From contig NZ_KQ959967.1 in assembly GCF_001553035.1 (NCBI RefSeq), positions 1 to 35,797 of the forward strand: a stretch of DNA of 35,797 nt, read 5' to 3'. Each line of letters starts with the position of its first letter. The stretch's first letter is position 1. Made by a program: the position numbers and the translations under genes. The notes under the pieces were generated by a model that saw only the letters and a program-made list of their open reading frames with translations, ran no database searches and was not told the origin of the DNA. Below, piece by piece: positions 23,335 through 34,100 of the stretch. Source of the stretch: Gemella haemolysans. Its GTDB lineage: Bacteria; Bacillota; Bacilli; Staphylococcales; Gemellaceae.

Positions 23335-23716
23335 TCAACAATTTGAAGGTTGCATAAAGAAATCTAGATTACCATATTATGATATTGTTAGTGGAAATAT
23401 AAAATTTAAGGCGAGACCTGTGCTTTTAATAAAAGCAGAAAAAAACGAAGGTGCCTGCGATTTTACAGTATTACCGCTGTGGTCTATTAGTGTAAAGATG
23501 AATATTAACAGTGAATATGATATTCCAATAGATAAGAATGTGTATCCATTACTTAATTTAACACGGGATACATCCTATATTCGTACACATAAATTAATGA
23601 CTTTACATACATCACAATTGTCAAATCAAACAATAGCAAATCTTAAAGAATTATATCCAGATTTATGGAGTAATATAGTTAGTAAAATTCAAGAATATCT
23701 AAGTGGTTTAAAATAA
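23327..23716 (+). CDS. MazF/PemK-like toxin candidate paired with the Panacea protein
   Basis: The 129-residue basic protein has features of the PemK/MazF SH3-like barrel: KARPVLLIKAE (28-38), in place of the MazF RPVLVI strand, FTVLPLWS (46-53), and DTSYIRTHKLMTLH (81-94), resembling the conserved strand with Ser and Arg-Thr-Asp/His. A C-terminal helical region follows (NQTIANLKELYPDLW). MazF-type proteins are ribosome-independent mRNA endonucleases. The similarity is recognisable but distant, and the catalytic Arg and Thr pair is not certain. Its ATG lies inside the antitoxin end, preceded by GAGG. An alternative is a non-toxic RNA-binding barrel protein. It is the last gene before the terminator at 23813-23841. 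Confidence 0.65.
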   Translation: MSNQQFEGCIKKSRLPYYDIVSGNIKFKARPVLLIKAEKNEGACDFTVLPLWSISVKMNINSEYDIPIDKNVYPLLNLTRDTSYIRTHKLMTLHTSQLSNQTIANLKELYPDLWSNIVSKIQEYLSGLK

Positions 23717-23812
23717 GTATATTAGATTTACAAAACCCTATGATTGTTTAATATTAAATAATTAAGAAGGTGTCTCACTACCTATATACCAAAGGTGAAA
23801 GTTTAAAGATGG

Positions 23813-23841
23813 AAGAGAGGTTTTCAACCTCTCTTTTTTGT
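23813..23841. terminator. strong symmetrical terminator after the toxin-antitoxin pair
   Basis: A perfect 10-base stem, AAGAGAGGTT with AACCTCTCTT, encloses a three-base loop and is followed by six T. It lies about 95 bases past the toxin stop; nothing recognisable lies in between. Confidence 0.85.
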
Positions 23842-23929
23842 CATTTACTCAATGAAAAAATTATATGTGATTGAATTTCAAAAGAATACATAGTAATTCT
23901 AACTTGTATTAAATTTCACATGCAAAAAT

Positions 23930-23958
23930 TTGAAAAAAACTACTTATAGGTATATAAT
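23930..23958 (+). promoter_or_regulatory. promoter of the gtrA-like/HAD operon
   Basis: TTGAAA (23930-23935), 17-base spacer, perfect TATAAT (23953-23958), 36 bases before the chosen ATG. Confidence 0.8.
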
Positions 23959-23994
23959 TAAGTGTTGGCAAAATTTTATTATAAAGAGGATAGC

Positions 23995-24429
23995 ATGAGA
24001 AATTTAATAAAGAAAATGCTGGATCTTTACAAAGAACCTAGATACAGAAGTATAGTTAATTATATATTCTTTGGAGTTTGTACGACACTAGTAAATGTTG
24101 TTACATATTTTATTTTGTATTACTATGGTATGGAAGTTAGACCAGCGAATTTAATATCTATAACATTATCGATTTTATTTGCATATTTTGTTAATGCTAA
24201 GTACGTATTTAATTCAAAGGCAGTAGGATTTAAGAGGGTATTTTATGAACTTAGTAAATTCTTTACAGCTAGATTATCTACGCTTGTTATAGAAGTATTT
24301 GGAGTAGAATTATTCATTTACTTAGGAATGAATGCCTATCTAAGTAAATTTATTATTCAATTCGTAGTACTTGTTGCTAATTATGTTATTAGTAAATTTT
24401 TAGTTTTCACAAAGGAGAAAAATAACTAA
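23995..24429 (+). CDS. GtrA family membrane protein
   Basis: The 144-residue product has the four-helix GtrA layout: YRSIVNYIFFGVCTTLVNVV opens helix 1, ISITLSILFAYFVNAKYVFNS holds helix 2 and the conserved N-x-x-Y/F-V-F turn, and two further helices follow, the last ending VANYVISKFLVF. GtrA proteins act in the membrane in wall or teichoic-acid glycosylation, probably moving lipid-linked sugars. The ATG at 23995 has GAGGAT upstream; the in-frame GTG at 23962 lies in the promoter spacer region and lacks a site. The stop overlaps the next ATG as TAATG, so translation is coupled. No glycosyltransferase is adjacent, which leaves the sugar unknown. Confidence 0.85.
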   Translation: MRNLIKKMLDLYKEPRYRSIVNYIFFGVCTTLVNVVTYFILYYYGMEVRPANLISITLSILFAYFVNAKYVFNSKAVGFKRVFYELSKFFTARLSTLVIEVFGVELFIYLGMNAYLSKFIIQFVVLVANYVISKFLVFTKEKNN

Positions 24430-25262
24430 TGAAATGGTTTATTACTGATATGGATGGAACTTTTTTAAATGATAAAAAAGAAGTTGCACCAAATGCGAAA
24501 GATGTGATAGTAAAACTGCAAGATAAAGGAAGTAAATTCATAATTGCCACGGGAAGACCTGATATTGCGGTTAAGCATTATTATTACAACTTAGGGATGA
24601 ACGATGTAGTTATTTCTAATAATGGAAGTTTAATTAGAAATTTATCAACAGGTGAAATAGTTTATCAAAAGAGTTTTAAGATAGAAGAAATTGAAAAGAT
24701 TCACAGCATGTTTAAAGAATTAAATGATGATGAAATAGAATTTCATGTATATACACTAAATTATATCTATTGTGATCACTTGTCATTTAGTATGGCTAGA
24801 ATGAAAAAGCTTGAAGCGGATATGCCAGAGGAACTGAAAACGCCAATGTATATTCATGATGACATTATAGGTGAAATTAAAAAGAATAATGAAGATTGTC
24901 AAAAAATTATGATGATTGCTAAAGATCACGAAAAAGTAGTGAATTTTTTTAATGAGGTAAGTAAAGTTTTAGAAGTTGATGGTACATTCTCAGCGACTGA
25001 TTTCTTCGACATTATGCCAAAAGGCTGTAATAAGGGAACAGCTATTGAAAAATTAGCTGAATATTACAATTCTCCAATTGAAGATTGTGTAGTATTTGGT
25101 GATAATTTCAATGATAAAGAAATGTTCGATGTAGCAGGCTGGAGTGTTTGTCCAAATAATGCTAAAGAAGAAATTCAAGAAATGTGTGATGAAGTTATCG
25201 GAAATAATAATGATTTTTCTGTTATTAAATATGTAGAAGATTATTACGAAAAAATTAAATAA
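24429..25262 (+). CDS. Cof-type HAD-IIB phosphatase
   Basis: The 277-residue hydrolase begins MKWFITDMDGTFLND, with nucleophile Asp7 and acid/base Asp9, motif II IIATGR, motif III Lys in KGCNKGTAI, and motif IV VVFGDNFNDKEMFD. The cap is of the C2B type (about residues 85-195), as in Cof/YkrA phosphatases of sugar phosphates and flavin or pyridoxal phosphates. The substrate cannot be assigned. It overlaps the GtrA-like gene by one base (TAATG) with AAAGGAGAAA upstream. Location next to secDF is probably coincidental; secDF has a 137-base gap and its own ribosome binding site. Confidence 0.9.
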   Translation: MKWFITDMDGTFLNDKKEVAPNAKDVIVKLQDKGSKFIIATGRPDIAVKHYYYNLGMNDVVISNNGSLIRNLSTGEIVYQKSFKIEEIEKIHSMFKELNDDEIEFHVYTLNYIYCDHLSFSMARMKKLEADMPEELKTPMYIHDDIIGEIKKNNEDCQKIMMIAKDHEKVVNFFNEVSKVLEVDGTFSATDFFDIMPKGCNKGTAIEKLAEYYNSPIEDCVVFGDNFNDKEMFDVAGWSVCPNNAKEEIQEMCDEVIGNNNDFSVIKYVEDYYEKIK

Positions 25263-25399
25263 ATACTTGATAACTTAGCGAAAATTTGATAAATTAGAAG
25301 GTAGCGTATTAATTACCTATATAGCGATTTACATATAAATAATTTTATATTTGATTACTATAAATTGTACAATGAAAAATAAAATAAAGGAGAACTTTC

Positions 25400-27694
25400 A
25401 TGAGAGGAAGAAGAAATGAGAAAAAAAAGTTCAGTAGAATTATTGCTTTCTTGTCATTAGTTGTTATTATTCTTACGTCAATAGGATTAACATCAAAATC
25501 TAATGCTGAAAAAGTAAATCTTGGACTGGATCTTCAAGGAGGATTTGAGGTACTATACCAAGTAGAACCTCTTAAAGAAGGTCAAACTATAGATGAAGCA
25601 GCTGTTAAGGCAACTGCTGACACTATTAGTAGACGTATTAATATACTTGGGGTAAGTGAACCGGTTATTACTGTTGAATCAGGAAATAGAATTCGTGTTG
25701 AACTTGCAGGGGTAAAAGACCAAGAAACAGCTCGTAAAGTATTATCAACGCAAGCGAACTTAACTATTCGTGATATTGAAGACAAGGTATTGTTAGACGG
25801 TTCTGATTTAGAAGAAAACGGAGCATCTCAAGGATTCGATCAAAATAACAAACCTGATGTTAACTTGAAATTAAAAGACGCTGATAAATTTGGTAATATT
25901 ACTTCAGAAATCAGTAAACGTCCTCAAGGTCAAAACTTAATGGTTATTTGGATGGACTTCAATGAAGGAGATTCATTTAAGGCTGAAGCGGCTAAAGAGA
26001 AACCTAAATATGTTTCTGCGCCACAAGTAGCACAAACTATTAACTCAAAAGATGTTCAAATTACTGGTAACTTTACTGTTAAAGAAGCTAAAGAAATGGC
26101 AGCGTTATTAAACTCAGGTGCTTTACCTGTAAAATTAACAGAAATTTACTCTAACTCTGTAGGAGCTCAATTCGGTGCTGATGCGTTAAATCAAACAGTA
26201 TATGCAGGAGCTGTAGCTTTAGCAATTATTTGTTTATTCATGTTAGTTATTTATCGTGTTCCTGGATTCGTAGCGAGTGTAATGATGGTCGCATACGTAT
26301 ATATTACGGTAGTATTCTTCAATATGATTTCAGGTGTATTAACACTTCCTGGTATTGCAGCCTTAATTCTTGGGGTTGGTATGGCAGTCGATGCTAATAT
26401 CATCATGTACGAAAGAATTAAAGAAGAAGTACGTGCCGGTTATCCATTGAAAAAAGCATATTTAGATGGAGCTAAGCAGTCGTTATGGACAATCTTTGAC
26501 TCGCAGTTTACTACAGTTATTGCTGCGATAGTACTATTTATCTTTGGGACAAGTAGTGTTAAAGGTTTTGCGACAATGTTATTACTATCAATACTTGTCA
26601 GCTTTATAACAGCGGTATTTGGTACAAGATTATTACTTAGCTTATTAGTAAACTCTAATATTTTTAACAAACACCCAGGCTACTTCGGTGTTAGTAAGAA
26701 GAGTATCCATGAAACTAAGTTTGGTATAAATTCACTTAACTTAAGTACTAAATTCGAATGGCTGAGCTTCACTAAGCACATGAAGAAATTCTTTGCGTTA
26801 AGTATTGCAATTATGATAGCGGGATCTATTTCTCTAGGAATGAATAAACTTAACTTAGGAATTGACTTTTCTAGTGGTACTCGTATAGATGTAGCTGCAA
26901 ATACGGAATTATCTATAGATAAAGTTCAAGAAGACTTAAATAACTTAAAAGTAAAAGAAGAAAAAATAGTTTTATCACCAGATAAAAAACAAGCAACAGT
27001 TCACTCTAAAGAGAGCTTTGCACAAGATAAATCAATTGAAATAAAAGAATACTTTGCTAAAAAATATGAAAAAGATGCTAACCTAAGTGTTGTATCTCCA
27101 GTAATTGGTAAAGAATTAGCTAAAAATGCATTATTCGCGTTAATGTATGCTTCTATAGGTATTATCATCTATGTAGCATTTAGATTCGAATGGCGTATGG
27201 GACTTACGAGTGTTATCGCCTTACTGCATGACGTATGTATCATCATTTTCATAGCGAGCTTATTAAGATTAGAAATAGATATTACATTCATCGCTGCGGT
27301 ATTAACAATTGTAGGTTACTCGATTAACGATACTATCGTTACATTCGACCGTATTCGTGAACATATGCGACATGAGAAAGTACTAACATCTAAAGAACAA
27401 ATTTACAAAGTAGTAGACGTATCGCTAAGACAAACGTTAACTCGTTCTATTAATACAGTATTAACAGTTATAATTACTGTAGTAGTGATGTTATTACTAG
27501 GAAGTAGTTCAATCTACTCATTTAACGTAGCGTTACTTATAGGATTAGTCTTTGGTTTATATTCATCACTATTTATTGCAGCACAATTGTGGGCAGTATT
27601 AAAAGTACGTGAATTAAACAAAAAAGGAAAAATCGAAGTAAGTGTAAGACAATCTCCAAGTGAGAGAAAAGAAAACGATAAAGTTTTAGTATAG
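25400..27694 (+). CDS. secDF: fused protein translocase subunit SecDF
   Basis: The 764-residue membrane protein combines SecD and SecF, as is common in Bacillota. The SecD half opens NLGLDLQGGFEVLYQV, has a large external P1 domain up to about residue 250, and contains GVGMAVDANIIMYERIKEE, the conserved Asp-bearing helix. The SecF half, from about residue 455, opens LNLGIDFSSGTRIDV and contains VGYSINDTIVTFDRIREH. About 12 membrane segments are present in two sixes. It uses the proton gradient to help complete protein export after SecA/YEG. The ATG has AAAGGAG 9 bases upstream. Its promoter is not clear: TACAAT near 25367-25372 is a candidate. The terminator at 27702-27745 follows. Confidence 0.95.
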   Translation: MRGRRNEKKKFSRIIAFLSLVVIILTSIGLTSKSNAEKVNLGLDLQGGFEVLYQVEPLKEGQTIDEAAVKATADTISRRINILGVSEPVITVESGNRIRVELAGVKDQETARKVLSTQANLTIRDIEDKVLLDGSDLEENGASQGFDQNNKPDVNLKLKDADKFGNITSEISKRPQGQNLMVIWMDFNEGDSFKAEAAKEKPKYVSAPQVAQTINSKDVQITGNFTVKEAKEMAALLNSGALPVKLTEIYSNSVGAQFGADALNQTVYAGAVALAIICLFMLVIYRVPGFVASVMMVAYVYITVVFFNMISGVLTLPGIAALILGVGMAVDANIIMYERIKEEVRAGYPLKKAYLDGAKQSLWTIFDSQFTTVIAAIVLFIFGTSSVKGFATMLLLSILVSFITAVFGTRLLLSLLVNSNIFNKHPGYFGVSKKSIHETKFGINSLNLSTKFEWLSFTKHMKKFFALSIAIMIAGSISLGMNKLNLGIDFSSGTRIDVAANTELSIDKVQEDLNNLKVKEEKIVLSPDKKQATVHSKESFAQDKSIEIKEYFAKKYEKDANLSVVSPVIGKELAKNALFALMYASIGIIIYVAFRFEWRMGLTSVIALLHDVCIIIFIASLLRLEIDITFIAAVLTIVGYSINDTIVTFDRIREHMRHEKVLTSKEQIYKVVDVSLRQTLTRSINTVLTVIITVVVMLLLGSSSIYSFNVALLIGLVFGLYSSLFIAAQLWAVLKVRELNKKGKIEVSVRQSPSERKENDKVLV

Positions 27695-27701
27695 AATTAT
27701 A

Positions 27702-27745
27702 AAGACTCAAAATTAAGGAAACTTAGTTTTGGGTCTTATTTTTAA
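27702..27745 (+). terminator. Rho-independent terminator after secDF
   Basis: AAGACTCAAAATTAAG pairs with CTTAGTTTTGGGTCTT with small mismatches around a GAAA loop, followed by ATTTTT. Confidence 0.85.
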
Positions 27746-27785
27746 TGGCTTTATTTAATTTACGAAAATAAGGGGAAATAAATAA

Positions 27786-27950
27786 GTCCTCTTGCCTGGT
27801 AGCGGTGGTCAAAATACAATAAGGTTAATCAAATGTGCAAGTTATCATCTTGAGGTACGTGCTAGTAGTCGAGATTATATCAGAAGAGCACTACTTTTTT
27901 GGGGATTAATTTATAATTACTTAAAAGACTCATTAAATTATAGTTGATTT
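27786..27950 (+). other. unexplained GC-richer intergenic island (possible ncRNA or gene remnant)
   Basis: Within the 494-base gap between secDF and the adhesin, roughly 27786-27900 is visibly richer in G and C than its surroundings, often a sign of structured RNA in an AT-rich genome. Possible pairings include CTTGC (27791-27795) with GCAAG (about 27837-27841), and two mutually exclusive ones at the end, GTGCT with AGCAC or AGTAGT with ACTACT, followed by six T. The same strand also keeps one frame open for 54 codons (27786 to a TGA near 27950) with the partial reading PGSGGQNTIRLIKCASYHLE, but there is no start codon with a ribosome binding site. I cannot assign a family. Confidence 0.35.
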
Positions 27951-28111
27951 ATTAAAAAAATAAAAAACATATTGAATAATTATAAGAGTTAATATTTTGT
28001 ATAGTCAATTTAAATTTTATTGGAGAAAGACCCTATGTAGTGATATAACTTTACATAAAGTTAATTGAAATATAATAAGACAGGTTGTTTTTAAAATGAA
28101 AAAGTTTATGG

Positions 28112-28117
28112 TAGAAT
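28112..28117 (+). promoter_or_regulatory. probable extended -10 promoter of the adhesin gene, with adjacent inverted repeat
   Basis: TAGAAT (28112-28117) is preceded by TGG, an extended -10 arrangement; no good -35 lies at 17 bases. Just downstream, AGTAAATT (28123-28130) and AATTTACT (28138-28145) form a perfect inverted repeat overlapping a second possible -10, TATAAT (28145-28150). The choice of start site is open. Confidence 0.4.
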
Positions 28118-28188
28118 ATTTAAGTAAATTTTAGGCTAATTTACTATAATGTTAATTAAAAAGAAAATTATAAAAAGGAGAAGTTATT

Positions 28189-31100
28189 ATGGTAGGAAAA
28201 AATAATATAAAAAAACGCCACGAACTTCGCGGTGAAAAAGTTGAAACCTACTCCATCAAAAAATTCAAAGTTGGAGCAGCGAGTGTTCTAATTGGGGTAG
28301 GTATATTCTTCGGAGCTGGAACAGTAGAAGCTAGTGATAGTGTAGCTCAATCACGCGAAGCTACTAATAGTCCAGATGAAAGAGCGAATACCGTTAATAT
28401 CGTTTCAGAAAATTCTGTAAAACCAGCAGCTAATAAAATTGTGAATACTCATGAAAAAGTAGCAGAAGCTGTTGTAGGAAAGTTAGCAACTCAATCAGGT
28501 GAAAATAATCAAGATAAGGCTGCAACAAAAGAAGTTGATAAGACACTTTTAACTAAAAAAATTGAAGAATTAAAAGCTCAATTAGAAAGAGTTAAAAATA
28601 ATACAAAACAAAAATCATTGATTGATGAAGCAACTAAAAAGCTTGAATCAGCAGAAACGTTATTAGAAAATGATTCTACTCAGGAAGAAGTAGATAAAAA
28701 AGCTAAAGAAATTAGTTCTTATGTATCAATTTTAAAATCTATCAAAACAGAAGTAAAAGATAGTGAAAATAATGACAAGAAAATTGAAACAGAAAAAGAA
28801 GTGGATAATTCTTCAAAAGAGACATTAGAAAAGTCAAAAAATTCAGAGGAATTTAAAAAAGTTAGTGAGGAATTATCGAAAGCAGTTGTTAATGCTGCAG
28901 ATTTATCTTCAGTAGATGATAAAAAAGTAGTCGAAGAAGCAAAACAAGTTCTTAAAGAAGTAAATTCTTCTTTAGAAAATTCAACTCTAACAAAAGCTGA
29001 ATTAGACGAATTATTTAAGCGTGCTGAAAAAAGTCGTAATTCTGTTGTGAATGCAATTACAAGGTTAATGAGTGGTAGACGTGATGTTCGTAATGGTAAC
29101 GAAATTCCAAAAACAGACGGATTCCGTGCAGATGGCACTGTTAGTAATAAAGTACTTTATGGTAATTTAACATTTCAAGATTCTAATGGAAATAGTAAAA
29201 ATGTAAGTGAAGATACTATTCCAGTAGTAAGTAATGGTGATGGAAAACGTCTTCTGAAATTAAGTTTAAACTTTTCAAGTTCATCAGCAACACCAATCAA
29301 GGATGGTAAAATTCGTTATATTATTCCGAAAAAACATTTATACACAGAGGGAAATGCGAAACCAACGCTCTCTAACTCAGCGTTAGCAAGTGGTAGTCCA
29401 AAAGATCTTTCAGATAATGATAATTTTATCTATGAAATTCCTCTGAATACTATTGGAGGTGGTGCAGTAGGGCAAATTAATATTGAACAACAAATTAGTT
29501 CTTCAATTGATAAAAGTCCATCAGCTGGTGATACAACTGTTGCTAGAGCAGAATTTTATCGTGGAGAGGAATTAATTTCTTCAACAACAGCTACAGCTAA
29601 ATACGAGTATTTATCTCAAATTCTTTATAAAGAATCCGATAAAAAAGAAAATAAAAATCTTTTTGATTATGTTCCAGGATACTATGATAGAGAATTAATT
29701 ATCGGTTCGAAAAATTCGGATGGATCATTTAGTCCAATTAAGGGGAATACTTTTACGCTTCCATTTATTACATATGATAAAGGTAAAGAATTTTTACAAG
29801 GTACAGATGTAGGGGATAAAAATGGGAATGGTCGTCTAACTGATGTAGATTATACAATTACAGGTATTCCAGAATTTCTAGAGTTAGTGCCGACAGTAGA
29901 AACGAATCGTTATTGGACTTTAGAAGGAAATGTTGCCAAACTAAATTATGATAAAACATCAGTAGATAAATATAAGAGACCAACCAGAGTTGGATTAGAT
30001 ATTAATAATAATGGACCGGTATTCCGTGTCAAAGAAGGCTACTTTGATACTCCTCAAAAAATGGAAGAGTATTTAAGTACTAATGGCGGTAAAAAAATTA
30101 ATATCGAGTACAAAGCAATTGGTCATCGTCCAGATGGAACTACTTATACTCAAACATTAGCAACGTCAGCAGCGTTAAATAATCAATTAAATTTCTCGAT
30201 TGGTGATGATCGTCCAGCACCTATTCCGGCGCAACGTATGGCATTTGGAGTTACAACACCAAATAAACAACGTTTATTCTCTGATCAAAGTGATACGGAT
30301 GAATTTAATGTTTCATATGGCTACAATTCAGGTCCATTAAGAGATGAAAACGGTGCAATGACTTCAAGATCATTAAAAGGTAATGGAGATAAACTAGATA
30401 ATAATTATTTCGTATATTCTGTACCAACAGATAAACCAAATACTTACTTTACTCACTTCCAACTAATTGAAACAACTGCAAATGTCATCCAAAAAGATGG
30501 AACAACTAAGCTTGAATCTTATAATAATTCAGAAGCAAGTAAACAAAGCTTTAATTATAAATTTGCAAAACCATTTAAATTATATGGGGTAAAAGCAGAT
30601 GGAACTCGTGAAGAATTAAAAGAAATGTCAACAGCTAATCAATTATATGAAGAAGTCGAAATTGATAAATCAAAACAATTCACACGTTTAGTCTTAGAGC
30701 ATCCAGATATCGTTGATAAATTTATCGAAGCTGGTGATAACTTCGTTCCACTAGGATTCAGATCTACGGTTAGAACGACGATGGCTAATTGGCAAGAAAT
30801 GTCAGCAAATGATAATATTACACGTCATGAAAATAATATTGGAGTTAGCTTATCAACTCATGGGAACTCATTAGATGCTGCGTCAACAATGACTTATCCA
30901 CCAACTGTTAAGAAGGATGGTTATAATACTGCAGTTCATACAAAAGAACGTTTTACAGCTGAATTAGCTATCAGTCCGGTATTACCATATGGTGATCCAA
31001 ATGCAGCAAGTTATGATGCAAACCGCGGAAATAATAAGGATAATATTTCTCGTCAACAAATAGTACCATTTATGGTTCGTTATAAAGCAAGTGATTATTT

Positions 31101-34100
31101 TAATAACGCAATAAAAACTGAAGATAATAAAAAAGTACTGAAGTCAGAAGACTTAGATGAAAAAATTCAAAATGCGACAGTCATGTTAGTAGCAGATTCA
31201 GAACTTCCATTGACGAATTTCCGTATGCCGATGGATAATAAACTATTTTCAAATAAATTCTCGACACAAGGTAGATGGAACTATAGTGCAGGAGATTATG
31301 AAAATGTTGTTAAAGATACGGATCTTATTAATCCAGATAAAATTATAAAAGACTATAAAGGTCAAAAAGGTAAAACAGCTTATATCTTTAAAGCAAAAGA
31401 TTTAGGCTTAAAGTCTGTTGACTTAAACTTAGATCAATTGAACAATGATGGTCCAGTTGCTTTAACCTTTGAAGTTGTAAACAATGGTCAAGTAAAAGCT
31501 GGCACTTATCACATCGATTCGTACTTAGTATGGGATAAAGAGTCACAACGTTTAGTAGGTAAAGATCCAAGCTTAAGTGCTGACATTCTAGAAGGGCATG
31601 AAGCTGGACGCCAAGTCGCTAAAGCAACTACAGATGTAACATTAAAAACAGCAACAGAATACTATACACAATTAACTATTGCTAAGCAAAATGAAGTCGG
31701 AGTAATGGGAATTATCAATGTTAAAAATGGTGAAGATGTTGTACTTTCACCATCTGTAACAAATGTGGGTAAATCCCCAGCAGTTTTAAAAGAATTAATG
31801 GTAGAAATTCCTAAAAACTATAGTGAGCCTCATAAAGTGGCAGAAACAAGTCTGAAAGGACCAATCCCTAGTACAGCTAATTACCATGTGGTATATACAA
31901 CGTCTAAAGGAACAAATGCTGAAAAAACTAAAGCACAATACGTAACTGCAGATCAGATTACAGATTGGAGTACTGTTACAGCTGTTAAGTATGTATTCGA
32001 TGGAGAATATACTCTTAATATAGGTGAAACATTCCAAACAAAATTTGATGTTCATGTACACGAAGACAATCCCAACTTAGTAGAAGGGCAATCCCAAATT
32101 TGGCTAGGTTATCAAAACGCTAAGGGTGAGAATGGCGAATTAGAATCAAATAAAGTAGGTCTAGTAACAGAAGATCAACGTGGTAAATTAAAAGTAAGAC
32201 ATGTTAACTTATCAGGTAATGATATTATGACTGAAACTAGTGATAAAGGGTTCCAAAATGATCCATATACTACTTCATCATACGATATCATTGATAGAGC
32301 TAATGATGGGAAAGCTTATATCTATAGCCATGTTCATACAGAATCAGATGCTACAAGTGGAACATATGAAAAACAAAAAACTAAACAAGTAATCTACGTT
32401 TATGTAGAAGCTGATCGTAAAGAGGAACGTAAAGAAGTAACTCGTACAATCAACTATGTAGAAAAAGATAATGAAGGAAATGTCATTTTCCCTCAGAGAA
32501 CATTTACTCGTCCTGCTAAACGTGTTGTTTATACCATTAAAGAGGGACCAAGAGCTGGAGAGAAAATCTATGGACCGTGGGAAAGAGTTAATAATTATAC
32601 TCCTTTAGATTGGCCAACTGAAGGTTCTCCTACTGGTAATAATGACTATAAACTAGTTGGTAGAAAAGATGATGAAACGATTAAAAATGTTGAGAAAGAA
32701 CCAATTGTTAGATGGAAAGCTCCAAATGATGATATTCAAGTTGATCCAGTAACAGGAGAAGTAACGATTGCAGCGAATAAAGTAAAAGCTGGAACACAAA
32801 TTTCTGTAGTGACAAAAGATTCAAACAATACATTAACAAATGTTTCATCAAAAGATGATGCGGGCAATAAGGTAATTGCTCCATTAGTTTCAGAAACTAC
32901 ACGATTAGAAATTACTTACGTTCCTAAAGGACAAACAGAGCCAATTACTTCTATCGTTACAAAAGAAGGAAATAGATGGACGACAACAGATACTAACATT
33001 ACTGTAAATCCATCTACTGGAGAAGTAACGATTTCTAAAGATAAGAGAGAATTTGGTCAAAACGTTACAACTGTAGCGAAAGATAGTGCTGGTAATAGTA
33101 CTACTCTACCTGCAATCAGTAATAAGAAAGATGCTGTTATAAAACCAGTAACTGAAGCATTTACTATGGATATTACTTATACTCCTGCTGGGCAAGAAGC
33201 ACCGGTAACAGTTACTGTATCAAGAGATATTATTGAAAATAAAGAATATACTGTTCTTTATGAGGCTAAAAAAGGTTCAATCAATATTAATTACGAAGAT
33301 ACAGAAGGACATGTCATTAAAGATAAACAGGCTTATGTATCTGAGCAAAAATTAAAAAATGCTACTGATGTTGATGGTACTGAGCTAACAGGACCTAATA
33401 AAGCAAGTTATAGTATGGGTGCTCTTTCAGGTGAGAAAAAAGAAAAATTCAGACCTGATAAGATTACATTGGAAGATGGAAAAATCTATAACTGGAGAAG
33501 AGTAAAACCAAACACACCAAGAGATTACGGTGATTTAAAAGAGGGTACTACAGAGATTACTTATGTCTATGAATTAGCCAAAGGTACTGTAAGAGTGAAG
33601 TATCAAGATACAAATGGAAGAGGATTCGGTTTAGCTGATAAGGTTATTAAGGATAATGTTTCAACTGGTGAAGATTACGATACTACAACTTCAGAAAATA
33701 AACCAACTCGTTATGAAACAGCTGATGGAAAAGTTTATGAATTAGTAACAGTAGCTAAGACAGAGGGTAGTGTTCAATATGATGCTAATGGTATAAGAAC
33801 GAATGTAAACCAAGCTACAAAAGCAGAACCATCTGGTAAAGTTACCGAAGGAAATAAAGAAATTACTTATATTTATGAGTTGAAAAAAGGAAGCGTAGTT
33901 GTTCACTATATTGATACAGAAGGTAATAAGATTAAAGATGATCGTACTGATAAAGATAATGTTGTTACTGGAACACAATATAATGTAACTGATGCAACTA
34001 ATAAACCAGCCAAAATTACAACACCTGAAGGTAAAATCTTTGAATTAGTAACTGAAGCAAAAACTGAAGGTAAAGTTCAATATGATGCAACAGGAGTTAA

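Noticed and set aside
28719-29138. 139-residue minus-strand ORF
   Set aside because: Antisense shadow within the adhesin's charged N-terminal region. Its composition reflects the repetitive Glu/Lys codons on the other strand.
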